From positions 1-55,440 of the forward strand of contig CAMCDS010000015.1 of the NCBI GenBank assembly GCA_945873625.1: 55,440 nucleotides of DNA, given 5' to 3'. Below, in pieces: positions 35,144-43,265 of this stretch. The position numbers and the translations under genes are program-made. This DNA is from an uncultured Porphyromonadaceae bacterium (GTDB lineage Bacteria > Bacteroidota > Bacteroidia > Bacteroidales > Muribaculaceae). Numbering within the stretch: the first letter of the stretch is position 1; each line of letters opens with the position of its first letter. The notes under the pieces are model-generated. The model saw only the letters and a program-made list of their open reading frames with translations, had not been told where the DNA came from and did no database searches.

Positions 35144-36284
35144 GCCGCCTACAGTTTTCTTTCGCGAAATCGATAATCAGCCGGGCCGCTATCCTCACTG
35201 TTCCCGGCACGTAATAGGGGTTTGGCGATCTCTTCGCCATGGCCTGCGCCTCGTCGGAAAGAAGCATCCGCAGACCGCGCTCCACGCCTTCGCGCGTCGC
35301 CTCCACATCAATCACGCTCCGGCCGCGCGCGCGACCGGCCTGACGGTTGCCGACGTTGAGCGTTGGCACTCCGAACGAAGGGGCTTCGATAAGTCCGCTC
35401 GAGCTGTTGCCTATCACCCCTTTCGACCCGGCCACGGCCGAGAGATAGCGGCGCGCTCCGAGGGAGTCGACGGCCTTCACCCGCTCGGGACGGGCGGCAG
35501 CCCACTCCTCTATCATGGCTCTTACGGCCCTTGCGCCCGTGTCGGAGTTGGGGAGGGTGAACAATACTTTCACATCCTGCGGCAGGGTCGCGAGGGCATC
35601 GAGAAAGTCGCGCGTCTGAGTCCCGGCCTCTCCAGGTTCGAGCGTCACGGGGTGGTATGTGGCCACGAGGTATCTCTCTCCGAGGTCGAAGCCGATGGCG
35701 GCGCTCAGTTCCGCTACAGGCATCGGTTCGAAGAAGGCGATAGTGTCGGCGGCCGGCGACCCTATGCAATGCACGGCCGAGGGGTCTTTACCCATCGACA
35801 CCACACGGTCGCGGTATTCTTCGGTAGATGTGAGATGAAGCGACGCCAGCTGCGTTATGGCATGGCGGATAGCGTTGTCGTAAGCTCCGAGGGTGGTCTC
35901 GCCTCCGTGCAGATGCACGATGGGAATACCGAAAATGAGAGCCGCCGAAGCCGCTGCAAGCATCTCGTAGCGGTCGCCGAGCACCACGGCCACATCGGGC
36001 GCGAGGCGTTCGAGGGCATCAGCCATTCCTATCAGCTCCACGCCCATCGACTTCACGGTGCCGGTCGGCGTGTCGCTCGAAAGCAGCATCTCCACTTTGG
36101 CGTCAACGGTAAGGCCGTCGGCCTCTATCTCCCGGTAGGTAAGGCCATAGTCGGGCGAGAGGTGCATGTTGGTGGCCATGACCTGAAGGTCGGCCTCCCC
36201 TGAGGCCGCTATGAGGCGCATTATCGGCGCCATGATGCCGTATTCGGCGCGGCTGCCGGTGATGAAGCAGATTTTCGGAGTCAT
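35136..36284 (-). CDS. neuC: Hydrolysing UDP-N-acetylglucosamine 2-epimerase (NeuC-type)
   Basis: A 382-residue enzyme that converts UDP-GlcNAc to ManNAc and UDP, the first sialic-acid step. The GT-B-like fold starts KICFITGSRAEYGIMAPIMR; VLGDRYEML and HLHGGETTLGAYDNAIRHAI are strong NeuC-type motifs, and GNSSSGLIEAPSFGVPTLNV lies in the UDP-binding half. Its start overlaps the neuB stop by 4 bp. A bacillosamine/legionaminate-type NeuC homologue (NnaA) acting on diacetamido sugars is a possible alternative. Confidence 0.9.
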   Translation of the reverse strand: MTPKICFITGSRAEYGIMAPIMRLIAASGEADLQVMATNMHLSPDYGLTYREIEADGLTVDAKVEMLLSSDTPTGTVKSMGVELIGMADALERLAPDVAVVLGDRYEMLAAASAALIFGIPIVHLHGGETTLGAYDNAIRHAITQLASLHLTSTEEYRDRVVSMGKDPSAVHCIGSPAADTIAFFEPMPVAELSAAIGFDLGERYLVATYHPVTLEPGEAGTQTRDFLDALATLPQDVKVLFTLPNSDTGARAVRAMIEEWAAARPERVKAVDSLGARRYLSAVAGSKGVIGNSSSGLIEAPSFGVPTLNVGNRQAGRARGRSVIDVEATREGVERGLRMLLSDEAQAMAKRSPNPYYVPGTVRIAARLIIDFAKENCRRHD

Positions 36285-37273
36285 AAAGAAATCGGTTCGT
36301 CGGTTTCAAAATCGCGCGGTGCGGCGCATGAACATACGAAGTCCCACATCATCGGCGACATACCCCCGGCGGCACGCTTGGCCGTAAGGTTGTCGTCTGA
36401 GAAGCGTTCCCCCTTGCGTATGGGGCGCGAGGCCACGATGCACTTACGCGCCACCGTCAGGTTCTTCCTCTCCGAGGGTCCCGCCAGCTTACGGGGCGAC
36501 CCGAGGGCGGCCTCCACATTGCGCACCGCACACACGAGCTCGCGCAGTTCCGCCGGGTCGAGCGACGCGGCATGGTCGGGCCCGGCGGCAGCCTTGTCGA
36601 GTGTGAAGTGCTTCTCGATGACGGTCGCTCCGAGGGCGGCCGCGGCCACCGACACCTCGATGCCCACGGTGTGGTCGCTATAGCCCACCGGCAGTCCGAA
36701 AGCGTCGGACAGGGTCTTCATGGCCCTGAGGTTGACTTCGGGGTAAGGCGTGGGATATTCGGTGGTGCAGTGCAGCAGCGTGATTGCATCGGCCGGCGCG
36801 CCGGCCTCGACAAGCGCCATGAGGGCGTTTTCCGTCTCGGCGAGAGTCGACATGCCGGTCGACATCACCACCGGCAGACCGGTGGCCCCGACGGCGCGCA
36901 GCAGCGGCAGGTCGGTGATCTCGCCCGAAGGCACCTTCATCATGTCGACCCCGAGGTCGCGCAGAAAAGCCACGCTCTCCACGTCGAAGGGGGTTGAGAG
37001 GAAGCGTATGCCGGCGCTTTCGCAGTGGCGGCTGAGCGCGGTGAAATCCTTTCGCGAAAGCTCAAGCCGACGGAGCATTTCGAGCTGACTCGAAGCCCCG
37101 CAGTTGCGCTTCTGATAGTCGGCCGTGGCCGAACGGGAGGTAACGAGCCGGTCGGCGTTGAACGTCTGAAACTTCACATAGTCGGCGCCCGAGCCGGCGG
37201 CCTCGTCGACGAGACGCCGCGCCACGTCGAGGCTTCCGCCGTGGTTCACGCCTGCTTCTGCTATTATAATCAT
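36281..37273 (-). CDS. neuB: N-acetylneuraminate (nonulosonate) synthase
   Basis: A 330-residue enzyme that condenses ManNAc with phosphoenolpyruvate. A TIM barrel begins MIIIAEAGVNHGG and includes FLSTPFDVESV, KVPSGEITDLPLLRAV, LLHCTTEYPTPYPEVNL, GYSDHTVGIEVSVAAAALGA and EKHFTLDK; the C-terminal SAF antifreeze-like domain follows (ARKCIVASRPIRKGERFSDD). The ATG at 37273 is fixed by the N-terminal motif; the open frame extends upstream but is unrelated there. The substrate may be ManNAc or a modified hexose. Confidence 0.93.
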   Translation of the reverse strand: MIIIAEAGVNHGGSLDVARRLVDEAAGSGADYVKFQTFNADRLVTSRSATADYQKRNCGASSQLEMLRRLELSRKDFTALSRHCESAGIRFLSTPFDVESVAFLRDLGVDMMKVPSGEITDLPLLRAVGATGLPVVMSTGMSTLAETENALMALVEAGAPADAITLLHCTTEYPTPYPEVNLRAMKTLSDAFGLPVGYSDHTVGIEVSVAAAALGATVIEKHFTLDKAAAGPDHAASLDPAELRELVCAVRNVEAALGSPRKLAGPSERKNLTVARKCIVASRPIRKGERFSDDNLTAKRAAGGMSPMMWDFVCSCAAPRDFETDEPISL

Positions 37274-37320
37274 CGTCTGGGGTATGTTTGAAAGTTCGTC
37301 AAAAAAAGTATTTCCCGGGG

Positions 37321-37947
37321 TCAGCCTATCCTTCGTCCATGGCCTACGTAGACGCCCGGTTCGGAGATATCGGAGGTAATCACGGCCCCCATGCCCACCA
37401 CAGTTCCGGGCGGGATGCTGACGCCGTTGCGCACCATGGCGCCGAGTCCGATGAAGCTGTCGGCGCCTACGCTCACCTCGCCCCCGAGCACCGCTCCGGG
37501 ACCTATGAAGACGTTGTCGGCAATCCGGCAGTCGTGTTCCACCACGGCACCGGTATTGACCACGCAATGACGTCCGAGGGTGGCACGGTTCACCACTGCG
37601 CGGTGCATCACTTCCGTGCCTTCGCCCAGCCGGCTGAAGCGGGTTACCGTGGCCGTAGGCGCCACAAGGGTGTAAAAATGCCACCCGGCGTATTCCCCGA
37701 TGATTCTGCGCCGGAGCTCCAGGTCGGGACGGCCGCCATAGACGAAGGCACACAGCAGCCTCACCTCCCCGGGCGTGTAGAGTTCACGGAAATCCTTGTC
37801 GATTCCCAGCCAGCGGACAGGCATGCCGGGCGAGGGCTCGGGAGCCGTGTAGCCTTTGACCGCGACTGCCGCAGGCATTGCTTCGAGCAGCGACAGCGCG
37901 TGGCCGCCGCCGCCCAGAAGCACTATGGTATTATCCGGTTGGGTCAT
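37321..37947 (-). CDS. neuD: NeuD-family sugar O-acetyltransferase (left-handed beta-helix)
   Basis: A 208-residue protein. An N-terminal nucleotide-like PglD/NeuD domain (NTIVLLGGGGHALSLLEAMP) is followed by hexapeptide repeats (VVNRATLGRHCVVNTGAVVE; GGEVSVGADSFIGLGAMVRN). The catalytic-type His of HDCRIADNVFIGPGA is present. It lies between the acyl ligase (14 bp upstream) and neuB (47 bp downstream). It probably acetylates sialic acid or a precursor; a PglD-like N-acetyltransferase is the alternative. Confidence 0.87.
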   Translation of the reverse strand: MTQPDNTIVLLGGGGHALSLLEAMPAAVAVKGYTAPEPSPGMPVRWLGIDKDFRELYTPGEVRLLCAFVYGGRPDLELRRRIIGEYAGWHFYTLVAPTATVTRFSRLGEGTEVMHRAVVNRATLGRHCVVNTGAVVEHDCRIADNVFIGPGAVLGGEVSVGADSFIGLGAMVRNGVSIPPGTVVGMGAVITSDISEPGVYVGHGRRIG

Positions 37948-37961
37948 AGATATATATGTCG

Positions 37962-39665
37962 TCAGGGCTGATAGAGGAAACGCTTGATCGACCGCTTGGG
38001 GGTCTTCTCGAACTCCTCCTCGAACAGCTTGATTTTCGATACTTTGCTATATGCGGGCACCTCCTTGTTGAGGGCCTTGAGGTTGTCGTCCATAATCTTC
38101 TCGAGCCCCTCGCGGTCGATCTGCTGCGAGCGGGCCGAGTCGAAGTCGGGATAGACGAGGGCCACGAGGCGTCCGTTGTCGTCGATCACGAGCGACTCGT
38201 TGACGTATGGCATGTTGTTGAGCACCTGCTCTATCTCCTCGGGATAGATGTTCTGTCCCGACGGGCCGAGAATCATCGTCTTCGAGCGTCCGCTGATGAA
38301 GATGAATCCCTCGCTGTCGATGGTGCAGAGGTCGCCGGTGTTCATCCATCCGTCGGAATCCTCGGGCATCACCTCGCGCGTGGCCTTGAGGTTCTTGTAG
38401 TAGCCCTCCATGAGGTTGTCGCCGCGCACCCACAGCTCTCCGGCCACACGTTCCGGGTCGGGCGACTCCACGCGGGCCTCCATGCGGTCCACCACACGTC
38501 CGCACGACCGCAGCTTGTTCTCCTGCGGCGGAGCGTAGGCCACGAGCGGGCCGCACTCGGTCATTCCGTAGCCTACGGTGTAGGGGAACCCGATGCGTTT
38601 CAGGAAGGCCTCTATCTCGCCGTTGAGGGCGGCGCCGCCGATGATAAGCTCCTGCAGGTTGCCTCCGAATGCCTGCTCCAGCCCCTCCTTCACCTTCGAG
38701 AGCAGATGCTGGTCGAGATATGGCACCTTGAGCAGCATCCTCATCAGCGGCTTGTCGAGCATCGGGAAGACGCGCGTGCGGATTATCTTCTCGAGAATCA
38801 GCGGCACGGTGATGATGAGCTTGGGCTTCACCTCGGCAAAGGCTTTGAGAATGATCTTCGGCGAGGGAACGCGGGTAAGGAAATGGCAGTGGCATCCCTT
38901 GCAGAAGGGATGAAGCATGTCGATGGTCATCCCGTAGAGGTGGGCGAGCGGAAGCATGTTGACTATGCCGTCGCCTGCCTTGAGGAAGGGAAGATAGTCG
39001 AGACAGAAACGCACGTTGCTCCAGAGGCTCCGGAAGGGGAGCATCACCCCCTTCGAGGCTCCGGTCGACCCCGAGGTATAGTTGATGAGTGCCAGCTCGC
39101 CGGGCGCGTCGCGGTCGTAGCGCACCGACTCGGGCATGAAGTCGTAAGGGAACTTCTTGCCAAACAGCTCGTTGATGTTGTTGCGCGCTTCAGTGAGCTC
39201 CTTGTTGCGCGAGAAGGGCATTCCGAACTCCGATATATAGATCGCGCCCTCGAGGTTCGGCAGAAGCCTCTCGTCGAGGTTCTCCCAGATGGCGGCATCG
39301 ACGAAGAGCAGGCGCGCGTCGGAATGATTCACCAGATGGTGCACCATGTCGGGCTTGAACTCATGGAGAATGGGCACGGCCACCATTCTGGCCGTGAGGC
39401 AGGCTATGAGCGCCACGGCCCATTTCGACGAGTTTTTTCCGCAGATGGCCACCTTGTCGCCCGGCTTCAGCCCGGCAGCCTCGAAGAGGATGTGGAGCTT
39501 CTCGATGTAGACGGCCACATCCTTGAAGGGAAGGTTGACGCCCCCCATGTCGGAGAGGGCGGTAAGCTCCCAGTTGTCTCGTATACTTTTTTCTATCAGC
39601 TCGTTGAGCGACGGCGCCAGATGCGCTTCATTGGTTTTTTCCATTGGGGATGATGTGTTTTTCAA
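37962..39665 (-). CDS. AMP-dependent acyl-CoA synthetase/ligase (ANL superfamily)
   Basis: A 567-residue adenylating enzyme. The P-loop INYTSGSTGASKGVMLPFRS, the GYGMTECGPLVAY core motif, the WMNTGDLCTIDSEGFIFISG hinge motif and the C-terminal EEEFEKTPKRSIKRF catalytic Lys region are all present. The long-chain-type layout suggests activation of fatty or aryl acids. An internal ATG at 39644 is an alternative start. Its stop is 14 bp before neuD, so it may head the glycan operon, an unusual partner; no recognisable promoter separates them. Confidence 0.88.
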   Translation of the reverse strand: MKNTSSPMEKTNEAHLAPSLNELIEKSIRDNWELTALSDMGGVNLPFKDVAVYIEKLHILFEAAGLKPGDKVAICGKNSSKWAVALIACLTARMVAVPILHEFKPDMVHHLVNHSDARLLFVDAAIWENLDERLLPNLEGAIYISEFGMPFSRNKELTEARNNINELFGKKFPYDFMPESVRYDRDAPGELALINYTSGSTGASKGVMLPFRSLWSNVRFCLDYLPFLKAGDGIVNMLPLAHLYGMTIDMLHPFCKGCHCHFLTRVPSPKIILKAFAEVKPKLIITVPLILEKIIRTRVFPMLDKPLMRMLLKVPYLDQHLLSKVKEGLEQAFGGNLQELIIGGAALNGEIEAFLKRIGFPYTVGYGMTECGPLVAYAPPQENKLRSCGRVVDRMEARVESPDPERVAGELWVRGDNLMEGYYKNLKATREVMPEDSDGWMNTGDLCTIDSEGFIFISGRSKTMILGPSGQNIYPEEIEQVLNNMPYVNESLVIDDNGRLVALVYPDFDSARSQQIDREGLEKIMDDNLKALNKEVPAYSKVSKIKLFEEEFEKTPKRSIKRFLYQP

Positions 39666-39769
39666 TAAGTCTTTGTCAGGCAGACGGCCGCAAACGGCAT
39701 ACCCGCCTAATTGAAAAACCTGCTTCGGAGAGAAATAGTTGCGTCCGGCTCTCGTTTTTTATTCCCTCG

Positions 39770-41785
39770 TCAGTTGGCGAAATCCACAGAGAGGCCGAAC
39801 ATCAGCCTCCGGGGGTTCACCGGATAATGGGGCATCGAGAAATAGTCTTTCGAGAAAAATCCCTGGTTCACGTGGCTCCACAGCACGTAGAAGCGCACCT
39901 TATACAGCCGGGCGGTAACGTAGGCGTTGCAGAAGGCATAGTTGCCCACTTTCGTCTCTTTCTGCGTGTGGAAGGTCATCGTGGCCGGCTGGAGTTCGAG
40001 TCCGTAATAGCGCGAATACCAGTCGCAGTCGATGCCGAGCTGTATGTCGAGCACCTTGAACGCCCTGAAATGCAGAAACATGTTGCTGTATATGCTCAGG
40101 GCCGGAAGGGGTATGACGTCGCTGTTGGAGCTTGTCTGATAGGTGATGGTATTGTTCCAGTTCCAGATGCCGAATTTCAGCTTCTGGTCGAGGCGTGCCG
40201 AAAACACCTGCACGCTGCCGCCATACTGCCGGGGGAGCGACTCATGGTCGAAGTAGATATAGTTCTGTATGTTCTCCACCCCTGCGCTGAGAGTGGTGCG
40301 CGTCCAGGGAATCACAAGCTCGCCTCCCACCCTGAACGAGCGGGTCTTGCCAAAGTCGTTGCTCCATACGAAATGGTTTGAGATGTAGTTCTGCATCAGA
40401 TAGGGAGCCGCCTGATTGCGAAACCATCCGTAGGCACGTATCGAGACCGTGTCGCCGAGCATCCTGAAGCGGGTGGCGATGTCGCCGTTGATGTCGATGT
40501 CGCCGGCCGCCGAGCCGGTGAGTCCGAATCTGGCATCGGCGTTATAGGTGAGTATCGCACCCTTCTGCTTGCTCAGACGCCCGCCTACCCACAGCAGATG
40601 CTCGTTTCCCTTCGGAGGGATAAACGAGTCGGGGTAAGGCGTCAGCTCCGTAGCGTCGGCGTCGGGGGCATACAGGGCGGGATCGTTCTGCTCGAAGTGG
40701 CGGTATTCGTAGGTGGCGTAGGCCGCGAGGGCAAACTTGGCCCAGCGTCTGAAGCCCTCTATCATGGATATTCCGAAGGTGTTGGAGAGAGTCTGATAGC
40801 GGGTGTTGTCGTCGGTACGGCCGGCATTGAAGTAGGCGTTGGGCCAGAACTCACGCCCCTCCTCACCGTCGAGATTCTTGAACTGATGGTGTCCGGCCCG
40901 ATAGTCGAGCGAATATAGCAGCTTGGTTACCGGCACATACTTGCGGCGTGTGAGCGTGTCGTTCACCTGCTCCTCTTCCCAGAAGCCCATCTTGAAGGCA
41001 TGGTTCATGTAGAACTCCGTGCCGTTCAGGCGGTTCTGCGCCCTCGTGAGGCGCGTCGGGATGCTTTTGGGCTGAATGCGGTCGTCGCCACCCTGCAGTT
41101 CGGCTGGGTCGAGTATGTAGAGGTCGTCGGTGATTCCGCCGTTCGCCTTGATGGTGGTGGTGAACCGGTTGAAGAAGGCCTGTCCCTCGTAGCGGTCGCC
41201 GAGGTAATAGAACGAGAGTCCGAAATTGAAGTTCTTGGCCGCCTGGTTGTCGTAGCAGCCCTTTGAATGGATATAATCCACGTGGGCACCTACGCCTATC
41301 CGCCGGTTGACGTTACCGGCGAATACGGCATTCAGACGGTTTTGCGCATTCTCCTTGTTGCCTCCGAAATTATATGAGGCGATAGTCATGGGCACATACA
41401 CGTTGTAGAATTTCTGCTTCTCGAAAGTCGGAATCCAATGGGCGACGGCATCGTTGAAGAAGAAAGGCGTGCTGGCCTGGCGGTCGAAGAAAAGCATGTT
41501 GATGCCTTCGCCTCCGAGGTTGCCCTGCGAGGCGTAGGCGTCGGAGATCATCGACGGGATGGTCTGCCTCTGATAATTATATGTGACGGTGTCGATTGTG
41601 GAGGGGATGCGGCTTCCCAGTGGGAGGTCGATTGTCCATGCGCTCCCCTCCCTTTCCTGTCTGGTATCGGCGGAAGGGGGAGCCTGCACGTTCTTAAACG
41701 ACGGCATGGCCTGCTGGGCACCCGCCTCGAAAGCGAGTCCCGACAGGACAGCCACGGCCACAACGGCTGCTGAAAGCTTAATCAT
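39770..41785 (-). CDS. Putative outer-membrane porin (PF14121-type)
   Basis: A 671-residue beta-barrel protein with a signal peptide (cleavage about FEAGAQ), followed by amphipathic strands rich in aromatic residues to the end. It resembles the Bacteroidales 'putative porin' family, with FFNDAVAHWIPTFEKQKFYN near the start and a C-terminal strand ending RLMFGLSVDFAN. No plug domain or TonB box is seen, so it is not a SusC-type receptor. It is transcribed leftwards, 104 bp upstream of the acyl ligase. Confidence 0.85.
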   Translation of the reverse strand: MIKLSAAVVAVAVLSGLAFEAGAQQAMPSFKNVQAPPSADTRQEREGSAWTIDLPLGSRIPSTIDTVTYNYQRQTIPSMISDAYASQGNLGGEGINMLFFDRQASTPFFFNDAVAHWIPTFEKQKFYNVYVPMTIASYNFGGNKENAQNRLNAVFAGNVNRRIGVGAHVDYIHSKGCYDNQAAKNFNFGLSFYYLGDRYEGQAFFNRFTTTIKANGGITDDLYILDPAELQGGDDRIQPKSIPTRLTRAQNRLNGTEFYMNHAFKMGFWEEEQVNDTLTRRKYVPVTKLLYSLDYRAGHHQFKNLDGEEGREFWPNAYFNAGRTDDNTRYQTLSNTFGISMIEGFRRWAKFALAAYATYEYRHFEQNDPALYAPDADATELTPYPDSFIPPKGNEHLLWVGGRLSKQKGAILTYNADARFGLTGSAAGDIDINGDIATRFRMLGDTVSIRAYGWFRNQAAPYLMQNYISNHFVWSNDFGKTRSFRVGGELVIPWTRTTLSAGVENIQNYIYFDHESLPRQYGGSVQVFSARLDQKLKFGIWNWNNTITYQTSSNSDVIPLPALSIYSNMFLHFRAFKVLDIQLGIDCDWYSRYYGLELQPATMTFHTQKETKVGNYAFCNAYVTARLYKVRFYVLWSHVNQGFFSKDYFSMPHYPVNPRRLMFGLSVDFAN

Positions 41786-41963
41786 GACGCGAAGTTACAA
41801 AATAAACTTCATATTCCTGCCCGCCTTCCCCTTTTTTATGCTCTCACCGTCCACCTTGTGTACGTTTTGCAGACGGAGTTTGTCTCAGCGAGCGCGATTC
41901 ATCGTGCTCAAATACCAATTTTCCTGCCGGTTATACGAACCGGAGGGAGGGGCGGGAGGAGGG

Positions 41964-42536
41964 TCAGTCCTCCCGCGTGAGGTCGCCGAGCTGCGAGGCG
42001 AGGTCGGTGAGGTCGCCGAGCGCACGGAATGTCTTGCGTGTCCTGACGGCATAGACAATCAGGCAGGCGGCGCCGAGCAGTCCGAGCGACACCACGGCAG
42101 TCGCGGTATCTTCATAAAGGTCGAAGAAATATCCGAACCACCACATAAACACCGCCAGAATCGGAAACATCGCGATGCTGAGTATGATGTACCATCGCCT
42201 GTACTTCAGCAGATTGCGCTGCATGCCCACCACGCCTCCGTCGAGACGGCGGATGCGGTCGCGCATCTGCTGCTGCCATACCATGTCGCCGGCTCCGAAC
42301 AGACACAACGCCGGCACCGGCCAGTAGCCCGGCATCTTGGCTATGCAGATGAAACTACCGAGCAGAAACATCACGGTGAAGAATATATAGAAAGCCGTCG
42401 GCTTGGGGGCAAGCCAGAAAGATTTTGACGCGAGTGTCGATTCGAGAGCCTTGCGGTTGAGATACTGCGCCGATTCGAGGCGTTCGCGGTAAGCGGCCCA
42501 TGCGCATGCTATGTCGGTGAATTCCTTGTTTTCCAT
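41964..42536 (-). CDS. Four-helix membrane protein partnered with an ECF sigma factor
   Basis: A 190-residue protein: a cytoplasmic N-terminus of about 45 residues, then four hydrophobic helices (FYIFFTVMFLLGSFICIA; WPVPALCLFGAGDMVW; WYIILSIAMFPILAVFMWWF; AVVSLGLLGAACLIVYAV) and a short acidic tail. The gene starts 10 bp after the ECF sigma stop, the position of an anti-sigma or regulator. No known anti-sigma domain is recognisable; function is unknown. Confidence 0.65.
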   Translation of the reverse strand: MENKEFTDIACAWAAYRERLESAQYLNRKALESTLASKSFWLAPKPTAFYIFFTVMFLLGSFICIAKMPGYWPVPALCLFGAGDMVWQQQMRDRIRRLDGGVVGMQRNLLKYRRWYIILSIAMFPILAVFMWWFGYFFDLYEDTATAVVSLGLLGAACLIVYAVRTRKTFRALGDLTDLASQLGDLTRED

Positions 42537-42546
42537 AATTTTGCGT

Positions 42547-43044
42547 TCAATTAGCGGCCGAAGCCAGTTTTTTCAGTTTTTCTTTCACTCTCAGCAGTTT
42601 TACCGATACGTTCTTCACAGTCATTCCCATGATGAGTGCGATTTCGGCATAAGGGAGGTTTTCGAGCCAGAGGAGCACGAGAGCTTTCTCGAAGGGGTCG
42701 AGACGGTCGATCAGCGCGTAGAGCCTTTCGGTGCGCGGGTCGGAAGTGGTCTCCTCGATTATATCATGGTCGAGCAGGGGCACCTGGGCCGGACGCCTGC
42801 CGGCGCGCCGCGAGAAGTTGATGGCGCAGTTGAGAGTAACCCTGTAGATCCACGTGGCCTCAGACGAGTCTCGCCTGAACGAGGGATAGCCTTCCCATAT
42901 CCTGACAGCAACCTCCTGGAAGCAATCTTCCAGGTCGTCGCGAACCGGGGCGTATGCCCTGCAGAGCATCAGTATCCGGGCTTTGTGGCGTTCGAGCAGG
43001 TCGGCCACCTCCTGCTGCAGTCTATAGTGTGGTTTCGTTTTCAT
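42547..43044 (-). CDS. ECF-family RNA polymerase sigma factor (second)
   Basis: A 165-residue sigma factor with region 2 (ILMLCRAYAPVRDDLEDCFQ, then EVAVRIWEGYPSFRRDSSEA) and region 4 (LDPFEKALVLLWLENLPYAE, then IALIMGMTVKNVSVKLLRVK). It belongs to a different group from the sigma factor at 11367. It is first in a two-gene operon with the four-helix membrane protein and is divergent from recQ. Confidence 0.92.
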   Translation of the reverse strand: MKTKPHYRLQQEVADLLERHKARILMLCRAYAPVRDDLEDCFQEVAVRIWEGYPSFRRDSSEATWIYRVTLNCAINFSRRAGRRPAQVPLLDHDIIEETTSDPRTERLYALIDRLDPFEKALVLLWLENLPYAEIALIMGMTVKNVSVKLLRVKEKLKKLASAAN

Positions 43045-43089
43045 ACACCCGGTTAGACACCGCCGGGGCCGGAAAGCTACATCTCCGCG

Positions 43090-43114
43090 CCGGAAAAGTG
43101 CAAAAAAATGTTGC
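43090..43114 (-). promoter_or_regulatory. Possible ECF-type promoter (GCAACA, T-rich 16-bp spacer)
   Basis: On the minus strand GCAACA (complement of 43109-43114) is followed by a T-rich 16-bp spacer and CCGG where CGTC would be expected. The GCAACA half matches the element before the other ECF operon (11917-11922); the -10 half does not. The assignment is weak. Confidence 0.3.
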
Positions 43115-43174
43115 GCGAGGCCGGGATGATAAAAATTTCATATCGACAATACCTCCGGTTCGGATTTTATTTTA

Positions 43175-43182
43175 TATCTTTG
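43175..43182 (+). promoter_or_regulatory. recQ promoter (-7 TATCTTTG)
   Basis: TATCTTTG, 84 bp before the recQ ATG, matches TAnnTTTG. The -33 position is not well conserved. Confidence 0.6.
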
Positions 43183-43265
43183 TATGGTGAAGCGCCACCC
43201 TCGGCCCAGAAATGGCTCCGCGAGGGTCGCCGCCGACCGTGAAACAATAATAATGCAGAACCGAT

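Noticed and set aside
37956..39653. A 565-codon plus-strand frame opposite the acyl ligase
   Set aside because: It is antisense to a protein with complete ANL motifs.
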